A stretch of 64,000 bases of DNA from Mycobacterium sp. Z3061. GTDB taxonomy: Bacteria; Actinomycetota; Actinomycetes; Mycobacteriales; Mycobacteriaceae. The DNA lies in assembly GCF_031583025.1 (NCBI RefSeq), contig NZ_CP134062.1:1860001-1924000 (forward strand). Direction: 5' to 3'. The translations under genes were made by a program, and so were the position numbers. Position 1 is the first letter of the stretch. Every line of letters begins with the position of its first letter. The notes under the pieces were generated by a model that had not been told where the DNA came from, searched no databases, and was given only the letters and a program-made list of their open reading frames with translations. This document shows positions 1 to 7,988 of this stretch, piece by piece.

Positions 1-1
1 G

Positions 2-715
2 TGCGGCAAAACCCATATCGCCAAAGCCATTTCGGGCGAGCTCGGCGCTGGCTTCTACCACGTGGGCATCGCTGACGTGCTGAGCCGCTGGCTGGGGGAG
101 AGTGAACGCAGCATCCGCTCGGTCTTCGACGTTGCCCGCCGTAATGCACCCTGCGTGCTGTTCTTCGACGAAGTCGACGCGCTGGGGCACCGCCGTTCGG
201 CGCTCGGCGGCAACTCGGGGATACGTACGGTGGTCAACGCGCTGTTGGAGGAACTCGATTCGGCCGGTTCGGCGAACGACGGCGTGTACGTGCTGGGCGC
301 CACCAATGCGCCTTGGGATGTCGACCCGGCGCTGCGGCGCCCCGGACGTTTCGACCGGACCGTCTTCGTCGGGCTACCCGATGCCGAAGCCAGGGCCGGC
401 ATCGTCCGCTACCATCTGCGGGATCGGCCGGCGGCGGGCATCGACCTCAAAGCGGTGGCCGGACGCACCGAGGGATTCTCGGGTGCCGATCTGGCCCATG
501 TCTGTGACAGCGCAACACAATTGGCGATGGCCGACTCGATGCGCAGCGGACAGGTGCGCCCCGTCTCGATGGCCGACGTCACCGCGTCGCTGGCGCAGAT
601 CCGTCCCAGCACCGGACCGTGGTTCGAGACCGCGCGCAACGTCGTCGAATTCGCCAACCGCGACGGCAGCTACGACGAGCTGGCAAAGTATCTGCGGCGC
701 AGGAAAATTCGGTAA
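2..715 (+). CDS. AAA+ ATPase, C-terminal part (5' end outside window)
   Basis: The reading frame is already open at base 2, and the first residues (CGKT) are the end of a Walker A P-loop, so the N-terminus lies upstream. A Walker B motif (FFDEVDAL) follows, then sensor and arginine-finger segments (GATNAPWDVD, RRPGRFD) and a helical lid (GFSGADLAHV), the layout of FtsH/CDC48-type AAA ATPases. No protease domain follows. The protein ends with a basic tail. It probably remodels proteins using ATP, with an unknown substrate. The stop codon overlaps the start of the TPR gene by one base, so the two are probably co-translated. Confidence 0.85.
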   Translation, partial: CGKTHIAKAISGELGAGFYHVGIADVLSRWLGESERSIRSVFDVARRNAPCVLFFDEVDALGHRRSALGGNSGIRTVVNALLEELDSAGSANDGVYVLGATNAPWDVDPALRRPGRFDRTVFVGLPDAEARAGIVRYHLRDRPAAGIDLKAVAGRTEGFSGADLAHVCDSATQLAMADSMRSGQVRPVSMADVTASLAQIRPSTGPWFETARNVVEFANRDGSYDELAKYLRRRKIR

Positions 716-1743
716 TGACTCAGCCCGGCCCCGATCCCGTGGCCGAGGCCATCGTGGTCGCCGACGCTTACATCGAGTCGAAGAACTATCAGCGTGCGCG
801 TGACGTGCTGCGGCAGGTGCTGGCCGAGCACCCGAACGATCCCGGGCTGTTGGCCCACCATGCCCGCGCCGAATACCTGCTCGGCGACCATGCGCAAGCG
901 GCTTCCAGCGCCTATGCCGCTCTGTCGGCCGCGCCGCACGACGAACTTGCCATGCGGATCTACGCACTCGCGCTGGATGGGCAGGGGCGCGGTCCGGAAG
1001 CGGTGTGGATGGCTTGGCGAACGGTGACGACGCACCCGAATGAGGTTATGGCGCACCGGCTTTACGCCCGCGTGCTGCAGAAGGCGCAGCGGTATCGCGA
1101 TGCCCTGATCGAGGTCGACGAGGCGCTGCGGCTCTCGCCCGCCGATGTCGACACACTGGTGCTGCGCGGCACCATCCTGCACGACCTCGGTTACATCGCA
1201 GAGTCCTCGGCCACCTACGAGCGGGCCCTGGCGCTGGATCCCGGCAATGCCGAGGCCCAGAACAACCTGGCCGTCAACCGGCTGCGCGGCGGAAAGTTCG
1301 GCCATGCGTTGCGCGGTTTTCTCGGGGCCGCGGGCAGCGACCCGACGCTCGGAAACCTGGTGCGCCGCAATATCGGTGCGGTCCTCGCGACCATCCTGCG
1401 CCGCGTCACCGTACTGGCGGTAATGGTGGGTATCTTGTCCGCGTTCGTCGGCTCGTCCCACGGCGGCACGGATTTCCGCACCGTGATGATGCAGGTGCTG
1501 ATCGTGATGGGCGTCGTGGTGCTGGTCGGGAACTTCGTCTGGCTGCTGCGCGCGGTGCCGCGCCGGACTTTTGTTTCGGCTGCGCGCGGCCGCGCCGGAG
1601 TTGTCGTGCGCATCGTGCATGCGGCGCTGGCGGCGGCTGTCGGGGCGGGTGCGGTGGCCTTCGGTGGGCCGTGGGCAATCCCGGCGGGAGTATTAGTGGC
1701 CGTCAGCGGGCTGTTCATCGTGAGGTTCGGCCTGCTCGTCTAG
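715..1743 (+). CDS. TPR-repeat membrane protein
   Basis: This 342-residue protein has about 200 N-terminal residues of tetratricopeptide repeats (A-x-Y-x-A-L patterns, for example around YERALALDPGNAEAQNNLA). A C-terminal part follows with three to four hydrophobic segments (about residues 220-342), so it is probably a membrane-anchored scaffold. The ATG at 715 was chosen because it overlaps the TAA of the AAA gene (TAATG). An in-frame start further upstream would lie inside that gene. It is the likely partner of the upstream AAA ATPase. The specific function is unknown. Confidence 0.8.
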   Translation: MTQPGPDPVAEAIVVADAYIESKNYQRARDVLRQVLAEHPNDPGLLAHHARAEYLLGDHAQAASSAYAALSAAPHDELAMRIYALALDGQGRGPEAVWMAWRTVTTHPNEVMAHRLYARVLQKAQRYRDALIEVDEALRLSPADVDTLVLRGTILHDLGYIAESSATYERALALDPGNAEAQNNLAVNRLRGGKFGHALRGFLGAAGSDPTLGNLVRRNIGAVLATILRRVTVLAVMVGILSAFVGSSHGGTDFRTVMMQVLIVMGVVVLVGNFVWLLRAVPRRTFVSAARGRAGVVVRIVHAALAAAVGAGAVAFGGPWAIPAGVLVAVSGLFIVRFGLLV

Positions 1744-1756
1744 GTACTATCCACCC

Positions 1757-2602
1757 ATGGCCGACCGTCCCGTCACCCTGCTCGACAAGTCCGACGTCCT
1801 GACGGGTCTGTTCGCCGTCTGGGACGACCTCGACGCATTACTGGGCGGATTGTCCGAGGCGGACTGGGAGAAGCCGAGCGCGCTGGCCGGCTGGGACATC
1901 AAGGCCGTGGTTTCGCACATCATCGGCACCGAGTCGTTCCTGCAGGGCGTCAGTCCTCCCGAACCCGACATCGACGTCAAAGCGCTCGACCATGTGCGCA
2001 ACGACATCGGGGTGATGAACGAGTGTTGGGTACGCCACCTCAGTGGGGAACCGGGCGCGCAGGTGCTGGGGAAGTTCCGCGAAGTCACCGGTGCGCGTCG
2101 AAAAGTATTGGAGGCCATGACCGACGAGCAGTGGGACGCGGTGTCCTTCACCCCGGCCGGGCCGGACAGCTACGGACGGTTCATGCGGATTCGGGTGTTC
2201 GACTGCTGGATGCACGAACAGGACATCCGGATCGGTCTGCAACGACCGTCGTCCGACGAGGAACTGCTCGGACCGGCGTTGCGGTTGTCGCTGGACGAGG
2301 TCGAGACCTCGATGGGATTCGTCGTGGGCAAACTGGCGAAGGCGCCCGACGGCTCGCGGGTCCTGTTCGACCTGACCGGCCCGCACGCGCGCCAGATACG
2401 GGTCAGCGTGGACGGCCGGGCGCAACTGGTCGACGACTTCGGTGACGCGGAGCCGACCGCAACGATCCGCGTCGACGCTTTGCAGTTCACCCGGCTTGCC
2501 GGCGGTCGCCCGTTATGCCCCGCACGCAGCCAAGACGTCGGACTCGACGGCGATCGGGACGTGGCGGGACGCGTTGTCGAGCGAATCAACTTCGTTATTT
2601 GA
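1757..2602 (+). CDS. Maleylpyruvate isomerase-like / DinB-family protein
   Basis: The 281-residue protein begins 13 bp after the TPR gene. It has a DinB-like four-helix N-terminal domain with the typical metal-binding histidines (in VVSHIIG and CWMHEQDIR). A C-terminal SCP2-like half ends with the LAGGR motif and a GD-x-x-x-A-x-RVV segment. This architecture belongs to the actinobacterial mycothiol-dependent maleylpyruvate isomerase-like family. Family members use mycothiol or a metal, but the substrate here cannot be read from sequence. Confidence 0.78.
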   Translation: MADRPVTLLDKSDVLTGLFAVWDDLDALLGGLSEADWEKPSALAGWDIKAVVSHIIGTESFLQGVSPPEPDIDVKALDHVRNDIGVMNECWVRHLSGEPGAQVLGKFREVTGARRKVLEAMTDEQWDAVSFTPAGPDSYGRFMRIRVFDCWMHEQDIRIGLQRPSSDEELLGPALRLSLDEVETSMGFVVGKLAKAPDGSRVLFDLTGPHARQIRVSVDGRAQLVDDFGDAEPTATIRVDALQFTRLAGGRPLCPARSQDVGLDGDRDVAGRVVERINFVI

Positions 2603-2739
2603 CAATGCTTTTCGTCGCACGGAGCGACGTGGATCACACCTGGGATGAGGATGTTACTCGTCGGCCGAGATGGGTAGCCGACAGTTACGGGCGCCGTCGC
2701 GCCACCGAAATCCTCAAGACTCAGGGAGGTCTACAGATA

Positions 2740-3702
2740 ATGACTGCACCAGATACGACCAGACTGCTCGCGCAGCTTCGCACTCTGCTCGATCTGACGA
2801 ATACCGAGATTCAGATTGCCGAAACCCGGGTGATTCAGGCTCGCACCGATGCGGTACGCCGCGAGCTGAGCCAGAACGCTGAGAATGGCCGCGAGCGAGC
2901 CGAAGCCATTCAGGCGAGGATCCGGGACCTGGGCGGATACCCGGACGTGATCGGCCCATTCCTTGGTCGCGCTGCCGCGGCGGTCAAGGCGTTGACAGAG
3001 CAGGCCGAGCCGTTCGACGAGGCACTGCTGGGTGACCTGGCGCTGGAAGACCAGCTGCTGGACCGCGCCCGCTACACCAAGGCGCTGGCGATCGCTGCCA
3101 AGAACAAGGACGTCGAGAACCTGGCCGACCGCCTGATCACCGCGCACACCGCGACGGTGGAATGGCTGACCACGGTGCTTGCCGAGGACGCCCTCGGCGG
3201 TCCGGCGGCGCTTCGTCGCACACCGGTGCAGGTGGCTGCCGGCACCGCGGTGAAGCTGGTCAACCTGCCGGTGACCTGGTCGGCGCGCGGCATCGACCGC
3301 GCTGTCGAGAGCCTGCGCACCGCCGGTCCCGCGTTCCGCGAGCTGGTGGAGCGAGGCGGAAACGCCGGCGAGATCGCTGCCAAGGCGCTGTCGGCCTCGC
3401 AGAACGCCGCGTTGCGGGCCGCCGAGCGCGTCACCCGTAACGAGGGAGCCGACGGTGCCGCCGACGCGCTGCACGAGGGGCGTGAGACGGTGGGCGTCCT
3501 GGACGCCAGTGAGTTGCCGATCGCGAACTACGACGACCTGAACATCAGTGATGCCGTCGCCGCGATCAAGGACCTGACCACTCCCCGGGACGTCCGCGTC
3601 ATCATCGCCTACGAGGAGGCGCACAAGGATCGTCAGCGGATCGTTTCCGCCGCGCAGACCCGCGTCGCCGCCATCGCCAAGGAGGCCGTCGGCATCAGCT
3701 AG
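2740..3702 (+). CDS. Ferritin-like helical-bundle protein
   Basis: The 320-residue protein is almost entirely alpha-helical. It has a ferritin-like N-terminal bundle and a C-terminal segment beginning ELPIANYDDL that ends in a YEEAHKDR motif, seen in actinobacterial cell-surface and lipid-associated helical proteins. The ATG at 2740 was chosen over in-frame upstream starts because AGGGAGGT lies 9 bp before it. No signal peptide is visible. A strong hairpin terminator lies just downstream, so it ends its transcription unit. Function is not established. Confidence 0.75.
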   Translation: MTAPDTTRLLAQLRTLLDLTNTEIQIAETRVIQARTDAVRRELSQNAENGRERAEAIQARIRDLGGYPDVIGPFLGRAAAAVKALTEQAEPFDEALLGDLALEDQLLDRARYTKALAIAAKNKDVENLADRLITAHTATVEWLTTVLAEDALGGPAALRRTPVQVAAGTAVKLVNLPVTWSARGIDRAVESLRTAGPAFRELVERGGNAGEIAAKALSASQNAALRAAERVTRNEGADGAADALHEGRETVGVLDASELPIANYDDLNISDAVAAIKDLTTPRDVRVIIAYEEAHKDRQRIVSAAQTRVAAIAKEAVGIS

Positions 3703-3720
3703 GCAGGATGTTTCGATCGA

Positions 3721-3748
3721 GTCCCCCCGGTCCGCTAACCGGGGGGAC
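3721..3748 (+). terminator. Intrinsic terminator hairpin
   Basis: Perfect 11-bp stem GTCCCCCCGGT / ACCGGGGGGAC with a six-base loop, followed by TT-GG-TTT. It sits 18 bp after the ferritin-like gene and before ssrA. The poor U-tract is typical of GC-rich actinobacteria. Confidence 0.75.
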
Positions 3749-3867
3749 TTGGTTTGTCTGCGGCCGATGCGGTCGGGAAGATAAATGCGTTGCCGCTGGT
3801 TGATAGAGGCGTACCATGAGTTGTCCTGCCGGGAAACCGGCAGGGATGCACGAAGCAACAAAGACAA

Positions 3868-4232
3868 GGGGCTGAACGGTTTCGACTTCGCGCATCGAAT
3901 CAAGGGAAGCGTGCCGGTGCAGGCAAGAGACCACCGTAAGCGTCGTTGCAACCATATAAGCGCCGATTCACATCAGCGCGACTACGCTCTCGCTGCCTAA
4001 GCGACAGCTAGTCTGTCGGACCGGGAACGCCCTCGCCCCGGACCCCGGCATCAGCTAGAGGGATCAACCGATGAGTTCGGTCGCGGGACTCATCGGGACA
4101 CCAACAGCGACTGGGATCGTCATCCTGGCTAGTTCGCGTGACCAGGAGATCCGAGCAGAGACATAGCGGACTGCGCACGGAGAAGCCTTGAGGGAATGCC
4201 GTAGGACCCGGGTTCGATTCCCGGCAGCTCCA
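3868..4232 (+). ncRNA. ssrA: tmRNA
   Basis: Transfer-messenger RNA for ribosome rescue, acting with SmpB. The 5' end GGGGCUG pairs with CAGCUCC at the 3' end to make the acceptor stem, and the T-arm (GGTTCGATTCC) is intact. The tag ORF runs 3962-4000 with resume codon GCC and encodes ADSHQRDYALAA, the mycobacterial degradation tag. CCA is not encoded (CTG follows the discriminator A), so it would be added enzymatically. smpB is not in this window. The 3' end recurs downstream (see repeats). Confidence 0.97.
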
Positions 4233-4233
4233 C
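4209..4233 (+). repeat. tmRNA 3'-end repeat, copy 1 (attachment-site-like)
   Basis: A 25-bp stretch covering the T-arm and acceptor 3' strand of ssrA, identical to 4987-5011. tmRNA 3' ends are classic target sites for tyrosine-integrase elements, which leave such direct repeats at their borders. Confidence 0.7.
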
Positions 4234-4243
4234 TGAATACGTA

Positions 4244-4280
4244 CTGGTCAGAGCCTCAAGCTCCGGCCAGTTTTCATTTT
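4244..4280 (+). terminator. ssrA terminator
   Basis: Interrupted stem CTGGTC/GGCCAG with inner stem GAGC/GCTC and a CTCAA loop, followed by TTTTCATTTT. It sits 11 bp after the tmRNA 3' end. A related hairpin follows the second copy of the tmRNA end. Confidence 0.75.
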
Positions 4281-4351
4281 CGTCAGCTGTGGCTCACGAT
4301 GTCCTGCGGAGTTCAATTCTGATAGGGGCTGCGGATAAAGGAGTGCAAACG

Positions 4352-4852
4352 ATGTATCGCGTCGCCATCTGGGTGCTCGCGGCTCTGGCGTTGGCGACTA
4401 TTGTCCCGACCCAAGGCCATGCCGATCCGCCGACAAAGTGTCTAACAAACATTCCCGCGGGCAAGCAGGTCTATGTGCCCTGCGATCTGCTCAACGCCGG
4501 CGCCAATTTCCCGCCTGGGCAGCGTTGTCCGCCGCCGCTCGAGCAGTACCCGAAAGATGTGGCCGACTGGTGTGGCGAAGGTCCAGGCCTTGCGACTCCC
4601 ACACCCTCGAGCCCCATAAGCCCGACAAGTCCTACAAGCCCTGCGCGGCCTACGAGCCCGGTGAGCCCAACGAGTCCTGCGAACCCGACGACTACTACGA
4701 CCCCGACGACTACTACGACCCCGACGACTACTAGGACGCCGACGACTACTACGACCCCGACGACTACTACGACCCCGACGACTAGTACAACACCGACGAC
4801 TCCTACGGGTGCGATGAGTTCTACGAACCCGACCGCTCCGACGAGTCGCTAA
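4352..4852 (+). CDS. Secreted Thr/Pro-repeat protein
   Basis: This 166-residue protein has a clear signal peptide (MYRVAIWVLAALALATIV, cleavage after GHA). A short Cys-containing domain follows, then a low-complexity tail of PTTTTT units. The ATG at 4352 follows AAAGGAG at good spacing. It lies between two copies of the ssrA 3' end, so it probably arrived with, or was trapped by, an integration event. The tail could be an O-mannosylated extended linker, as Thr/Pro-rich mycobacterial exported proteins often are. No function is assigned. Confidence 0.7.
   Translation: MYRVAIWVLAALALATIVPTQGHADPPTKCLTNIPAGKQVYVPCDLLNAGANFPPGQRCPPPLEQYPKDVADWCGEGPGLATPTPSSPISPTSPTSPARPTSPVSPTSPANPTTTTTPTTTTTPTTTRTPTTTTTPTTTTTPTTSTTPTTPTGAMSSTNPTAPTSR
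4685..4804 (+). repeat. 18-bp tandem repeat encoding PTTTTT units
   Basis: About six imperfect 18-bp units containing GACGACTACTACGACC encode Pro-Thr-rich hexapeptides. One unit reads through CTAGGACG to give TRT, and the last units drift to TTSTTPTTPT. Such arrays can vary in copy number by slippage without shifting frame. Confidence 0.7.
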
Positions 4853-4986
4853 GAACCCGGGCAGTCGATCGGAAGTATTGACGCCGTCAAGGCCCGAAAA
4901 CATAACAGCAGGTGACGGGGCGTACTGAACGGGATCGAAACTGGAATGAACCTGCAGTTCAGAGCCCAAAATGCCTGGTAGAGAAT

Positions 4987-5011
4987 CGGGTTCGATTCCC
5001 GGCAGCTCCAC
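4987..5011 (+). repeat. tmRNA 3'-end repeat, copy 2
   Basis: 25 bp identical to 4209-4233. It is followed at 5022-5054 by a hairpin (GGTCAG/CTGGCC) and T-rich run that resembles the ssrA terminator, so the duplicated unit is longer than the core. The rest of 4853-5177 holds no supported gene. Confidence 0.7.
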
Positions 5012-5021
5012 AGGAATAGCC

Positions 5022-5054
5022 GGTCAGGACGAAAATTCTGGCCAATATTCTTTT
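5022..5054 (+). terminator. Terminator-like hairpin after repeat copy 2
   Basis: Stem GGTCAG/CTGGCC with a 10-base A-rich loop and ATATTCTTTT. It resembles the ssrA terminator in position and in its closing stem, suggesting this was once the native end of ssrA or is a duplicate of it. Confidence 0.5.
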
Positions 5055-5177
5055 CCATCATCGACCGAACGGCGTTTCCGCGACGAAGCAAGACGAAGCA
5101 ATACGCGCAATCGCGCAGTGGTCGCTATTCGCCAGGATTTGCCGACACCGAGCGACCCCCGCCACCGATTGGCTAGA

Positions 5178-6761
5178 TCACCGGGCTGCACCAGAGTGGA
5201 CTTGCGACTTAAGCGCTGCCCGCGCTGCCAGCATGCCGGACAGCATGGCCCCGCTGAAGCCGCCGAAGCCGCCGAACGTCGAGGCCAGCCACAAGCCCGG
5301 AACCGTTGTCTCGACACCTTTCGGTGTGCCCGCGGTCGGAATGGCTTGCGGGGGCACCTGGGCGAACCCGTAAACCGCTCCGTCCGGCGTGTTCAGATAA
5401 TGCGCCATGGTGGCCGCGGTGGCCATCTCCTGATGCACGACGGCGGAGGCGAATCCGGGAAAGGACCGGTCGACCTGACCGATGATGGCCTGCAGCCACG
5501 CCTGCCGTTTGGCCTCATAGGACGACTCGTCGAGCTCCTTCCAGTTCGCCAGTCGATCCACTCCGGTAATGGAAACCAGATGGACGTCGGGAGGATTGAG
5601 GCCACTGTCGATGGATTCATAGTCGACCAGGATCACGCCCGGCATTCGGTTTCCGGGCGGGCCGGCGAGCAGATCAGCAAAGCCGGAGAAATCCGTCAGC
5701 CGCTCACACCAATCGGGCAGCAGCACCGTCGAATAGTGGGTCAGACCGAACTCGCGGGCCGGCCGGTCGAGACCCACCGCGACGGAGAACAGCGATGTCG
5801 AGAGTTCCCGCCCGGCGAACTGGTTCGAAAACGCGGAACGGCACTCTGGTGGAAGTGCGTCGGCGAGCACGGCGGGTGCGGCGTTGCCGAACAACACTGG
5901 TGCGTGGTCCACTCGCCGGTCGGCACCGTCGGGACCGGTGTGCGCTACACCGGCAGCGCGCCCCTGTTCATCGAGGAAAATCTCGGTAACCGTGCGCCCT
6001 GCGAGCAGCTCCCCGCCCTCATTACAGACCACATCGGCCAGGCTGCGGCTCAGGCTGGCCGAGCCGCCTTTAATGTAGGCCCCCCCACCGGAGAGGTACC
6101 CACCTTGACCCAGTGCGTAGTACACCCACCACAATCGGTCCGGGTCGTCGCCGTAGTAGCCGAGGTTGGCGGCCAGCGCCATCTTGGGCAGTTCGTCATC
6201 GCCGAATAGGTCCGCGAAGACCTCCGAGAGACTATGGCGCATGTCGCGAAGCAGCGGCCACAGAGTCAGCGGCAAAGTCGGAGCATGCAGGAACCACCAC
6301 GCGCTGTTGTGCTCCTCGCCGACAACGCCCATCGCCGATCGGACAGCCTCGACGCGCTGGAAGAAACGCCGGAAGGCCTTGCGGTGCAAGGGAAACTGAT
6401 CGGCAAGGGCCGCCTGGGCGGCATCGTCTCCCGTGGGCAACACAAACGGCGGATCGAAGAGTCGGCTGCGAATTTCATAGAGCGGGCCGGCGGACACAAA
6501 CTCCAACTCGCCATCGATGCCGAGCGCCCGCAGGATGCGCGCCTTGGGGTCAATGGACGTGGACAACTGTGCGGTCTCATGCAGGGACCCTTCAATTCTC
6601 AATGAACCGTGCTGGTATGTCGTTGCAGCTCCACCAATCTCGGTATTGCGCTCCACAACCAGCACCCGGTGACCGGCCCGTGCATAAAGGGCAGCCGCGG
6701 TCAGGCCACCAAGTCCGGACCCGATCGTGATCGCATCGAAATCGCCGGCCATGATCCTCAT
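5178..6761 (-). CDS. CrtI/retinol-saturase-like FAD oxidoreductase
   Basis: The 527-residue protein has an N-terminal dinucleotide-binding motif (GSGLGGLTAAALYARAGHRV) and ends with the family's C-terminal FAD motif (LWLASTFGGFGGFSGAM). This is the phytoene desaturase / all-trans-retinol 13,14-reductase type of flavoprotein, which desaturates or saturates polyene or isoprenoid substrates. No other carotenoid genes are nearby. It lies between tmRNA-end copies 2 and 3. The start is ATG 6761, with ATG 6752 as an alternative. An upstream weak ORF would overlap it as ATGA. Confidence 0.83.
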   Translation of the reverse strand: MRIMAGDFDAITIGSGLGGLTAAALYARAGHRVLVVERNTEIGGAATTYQHGSLRIEGSLHETAQLSTSIDPKARILRALGIDGELEFVSAGPLYEIRSRLFDPPFVLPTGDDAAQAALADQFPLHRKAFRRFFQRVEAVRSAMGVVGEEHNSAWWFLHAPTLPLTLWPLLRDMRHSLSEVFADLFGDDELPKMALAANLGYYGDDPDRLWWVYYALGQGGYLSGGGAYIKGGSASLSRSLADVVCNEGGELLAGRTVTEIFLDEQGRAAGVAHTGPDGADRRVDHAPVLFGNAAPAVLADALPPECRSAFSNQFAGRELSTSLFSVAVGLDRPAREFGLTHYSTVLLPDWCERLTDFSGFADLLAGPPGNRMPGVILVDYESIDSGLNPPDVHLVSITGVDRLANWKELDESSYEAKRQAWLQAIIGQVDRSFPGFASAVVHQEMATAATMAHYLNTPDGAVYGFAQVPPQAIPTAGTPKGVETTVPGLWLASTFGGFGGFSGAMLSGMLAARAALKSQVHSGAAR

Positions 6762-7228
6762 CCCCGATCCAGCAGAGCAACTGCTTTACGTGATCTACTA
6801 ACGCTCGACGCTCGACGCTCGACGCTCGAAAGGCTGCGAGTCAGCCCGAAATACCGCCGTCGCGTCATGTCGTTGGCGGGCCGCTCGCTTGGACACAGGG
6901 GTGGTTTCCAATCGCGCTCTGCCTTTCCTTCGGCAGCACGTAAAGCGACGGTCCAGCAAGCTTCTTCCCTTGAGGGTGGTCCCGCGGAAGGCGCCCTGAA
7001 TTTCAGACGTACGGACTGCGGCACCCCGTCGATTAATCCCTGGGTTAGAGCCTCTGCCGGCCTTGCGGCGAATGCCAAAACGGTCTCGGCTCCGGCCGAA
7101 TCATCGATATCGAGCCATTTCCAGCAATCATCGCCCGGGATGACCACCCCCAGCTGCGCAACTCGGCCCGCTGCTGGCATCCAGTACCCCTCGTGTCGCG
7201 TGAAGGCTGATGCCTTCCAATCTGACAC
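6758..7228 (-). CDS. Hypothetical protein, weak support
   Basis: 156-codon ORF from a GTG, with a protein-like N-terminal half rich in Trp and acidic residues and a basic Ser/Arg tail that runs through a 7-bp tandem repeat. Its stop overlaps the start of the FAD oxidoreductase as ATGA, which would suit translational coupling. No family is recognised and no strong ribosome site is visible. It may be spurious. Confidence 0.3.
   Translation of the reverse strand: MSDWKASAFTRHEGYWMPAAGRVAQLGVVIPGDDCWKWLDIDDSAGAETVLAFAARPAEALTQGLIDGVPQSVRLKFRAPSAGPPSREEACWTVALRAAEGKAERDWKPPLCPSERPANDMTRRRYFGLTRSLSSVERRASSVSRSRKAVALLDRG
6801..6828. repeat. 7-bp tandem repeat (ACGCTCG x4)
   Basis: Four perfect head-to-tail copies of ACGCTCG just upstream of the oxidoreductase start. 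Confidence 0.85.
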
Positions 7229-7240
7229 TAGGAACTGCAG

Positions 7241-7304
7241 CTGAATAGGGACTCAAGTCACAGCGGTGGCGACTGAATAGGGGTTCAGGTCACCGCGGTG
7301 GCGG
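7241..7304. repeat. Imperfect 32-bp tandem duplication
   Basis: Two adjacent 32-bp units beginning CTGAATAGGG and ending GCGGTGGCG-A/G, differing at a handful of bases. They lie in the otherwise gene-poor stretch 7229-7988, in which no convincing gene was found. Confidence 0.7.
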
Positions 7305-7706
7305 CGGGACCGCCAGCAGTGCTCCGCAAATCGCCACCATCGTGTGCCTGCGGTATGACCCCCGTAGCCGCAGCCGTAGCCGCGGCCCGAACAGGCCGCT
7401 GCGGTTGAGCGGAATGGAATGACGCCGGCGCTTTAAGGCCTAACGGGATCCATTCAACAAGCCGATCCAGACGCCAAGCATCAAGCCACCTAGCCACAGT
7501 GATGTCGCGGCGTTCCGCAAGCGCCTCGGATTTGGTGCCTCTTACTGGTGACCCTGCGTTGCGGGGCTGGGGCGTCGGAGAGAGTGTTGACGCCATCACC
7601 ACCTCTCGCGTATTCCCCAGGTCAATTCACGTGTTTTCGCGTCGTTTCGCGTAGCCAAATTTGTCGGTGCCGGTCGAAAAGTGAGCAGGTAGTTCCAGGG
7701 TGGTTT

Positions 7707-7721
7707 TCCCGGCAGCTCCAC
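7707..7721 (+). repeat. tmRNA 3'-end repeat, copy 3 (partial)
   Basis: TCCCGGCAGCTCCAC matches the last 15 bases of the 25-bp repeat, preceded by GGTTT instead of GGTTCGAT. It is followed by CA, so it reads CTCCACCA as in a CCA-encoding tmRNA. It may be the outer border of a decayed element. Confidence 0.5.
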
Positions 7722-7914
7722 CAAACAACCGCTGTTCGAACACCATATTGTGCTAGGGAATCTCGGTCGTCAGCATTGTGCGGCGACGCCTCGACGATGC
7801 CCTGTGCCCGGTCATCGTGACGACGGTGACCGGGAACGTGGATTAATCGACGACTTGCGGCCGTGACGCGGAGGCGCTGCGGTTCTCGCGAAACCGTCGC
7901 GTGCTGTGTGGCAA

Positions 7915-7983
7915 CGACATAAGCTCCGGCTAGGCGGACGGTGCCGGCTGGGCACGTGACCAGTTGCTTCGAAGAGTGGAGCT
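7915..7983 (+). promoter_or_regulatory. Conserved upstream block of PE hydrolase 1
   Basis: Contains CGACATAAGCTCC (7915-7927) and a ribosome-site block TCGAAGAGTGGAGC (about 7969-7982). Both occur, with only the n in TCGAAGnGTGGAGC changed, before PE hydrolase 3 at 32047-32087. Conservation outside the coding region suggests a shared promoter or leader. Confidence 0.5.
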
Positions 7984-7988
7984 GCTCG

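Noticed and set aside
3785-4000. 71-codon ORF ending in ADSHQRDYALAA
   Set aside because: Only the last 13 codons, from the resume codon, are used as the tmRNA tag; upstream part is ssrA structure and leader, not a protein gene.
4971-6209. 412-codon plus-strand ORF across the CrtI-like gene
   Set aside because: Antisense shadow of the oxidoreductase, whose motifs are clear on the other strand.
7285-7602. 105-codon minus-strand ORF in the gene-poor interval
   Set aside because: Ala/Arg/Pro-rich translation, no ribosome site, crosses a tandem repeat; no support as a gene.
7548-7820. 90-codon plus-strand ORF over repeat copy 3
   Set aside because: No ribosome site, composition atypical, overlaps the tmRNA-end repeat; more likely non-coding border.
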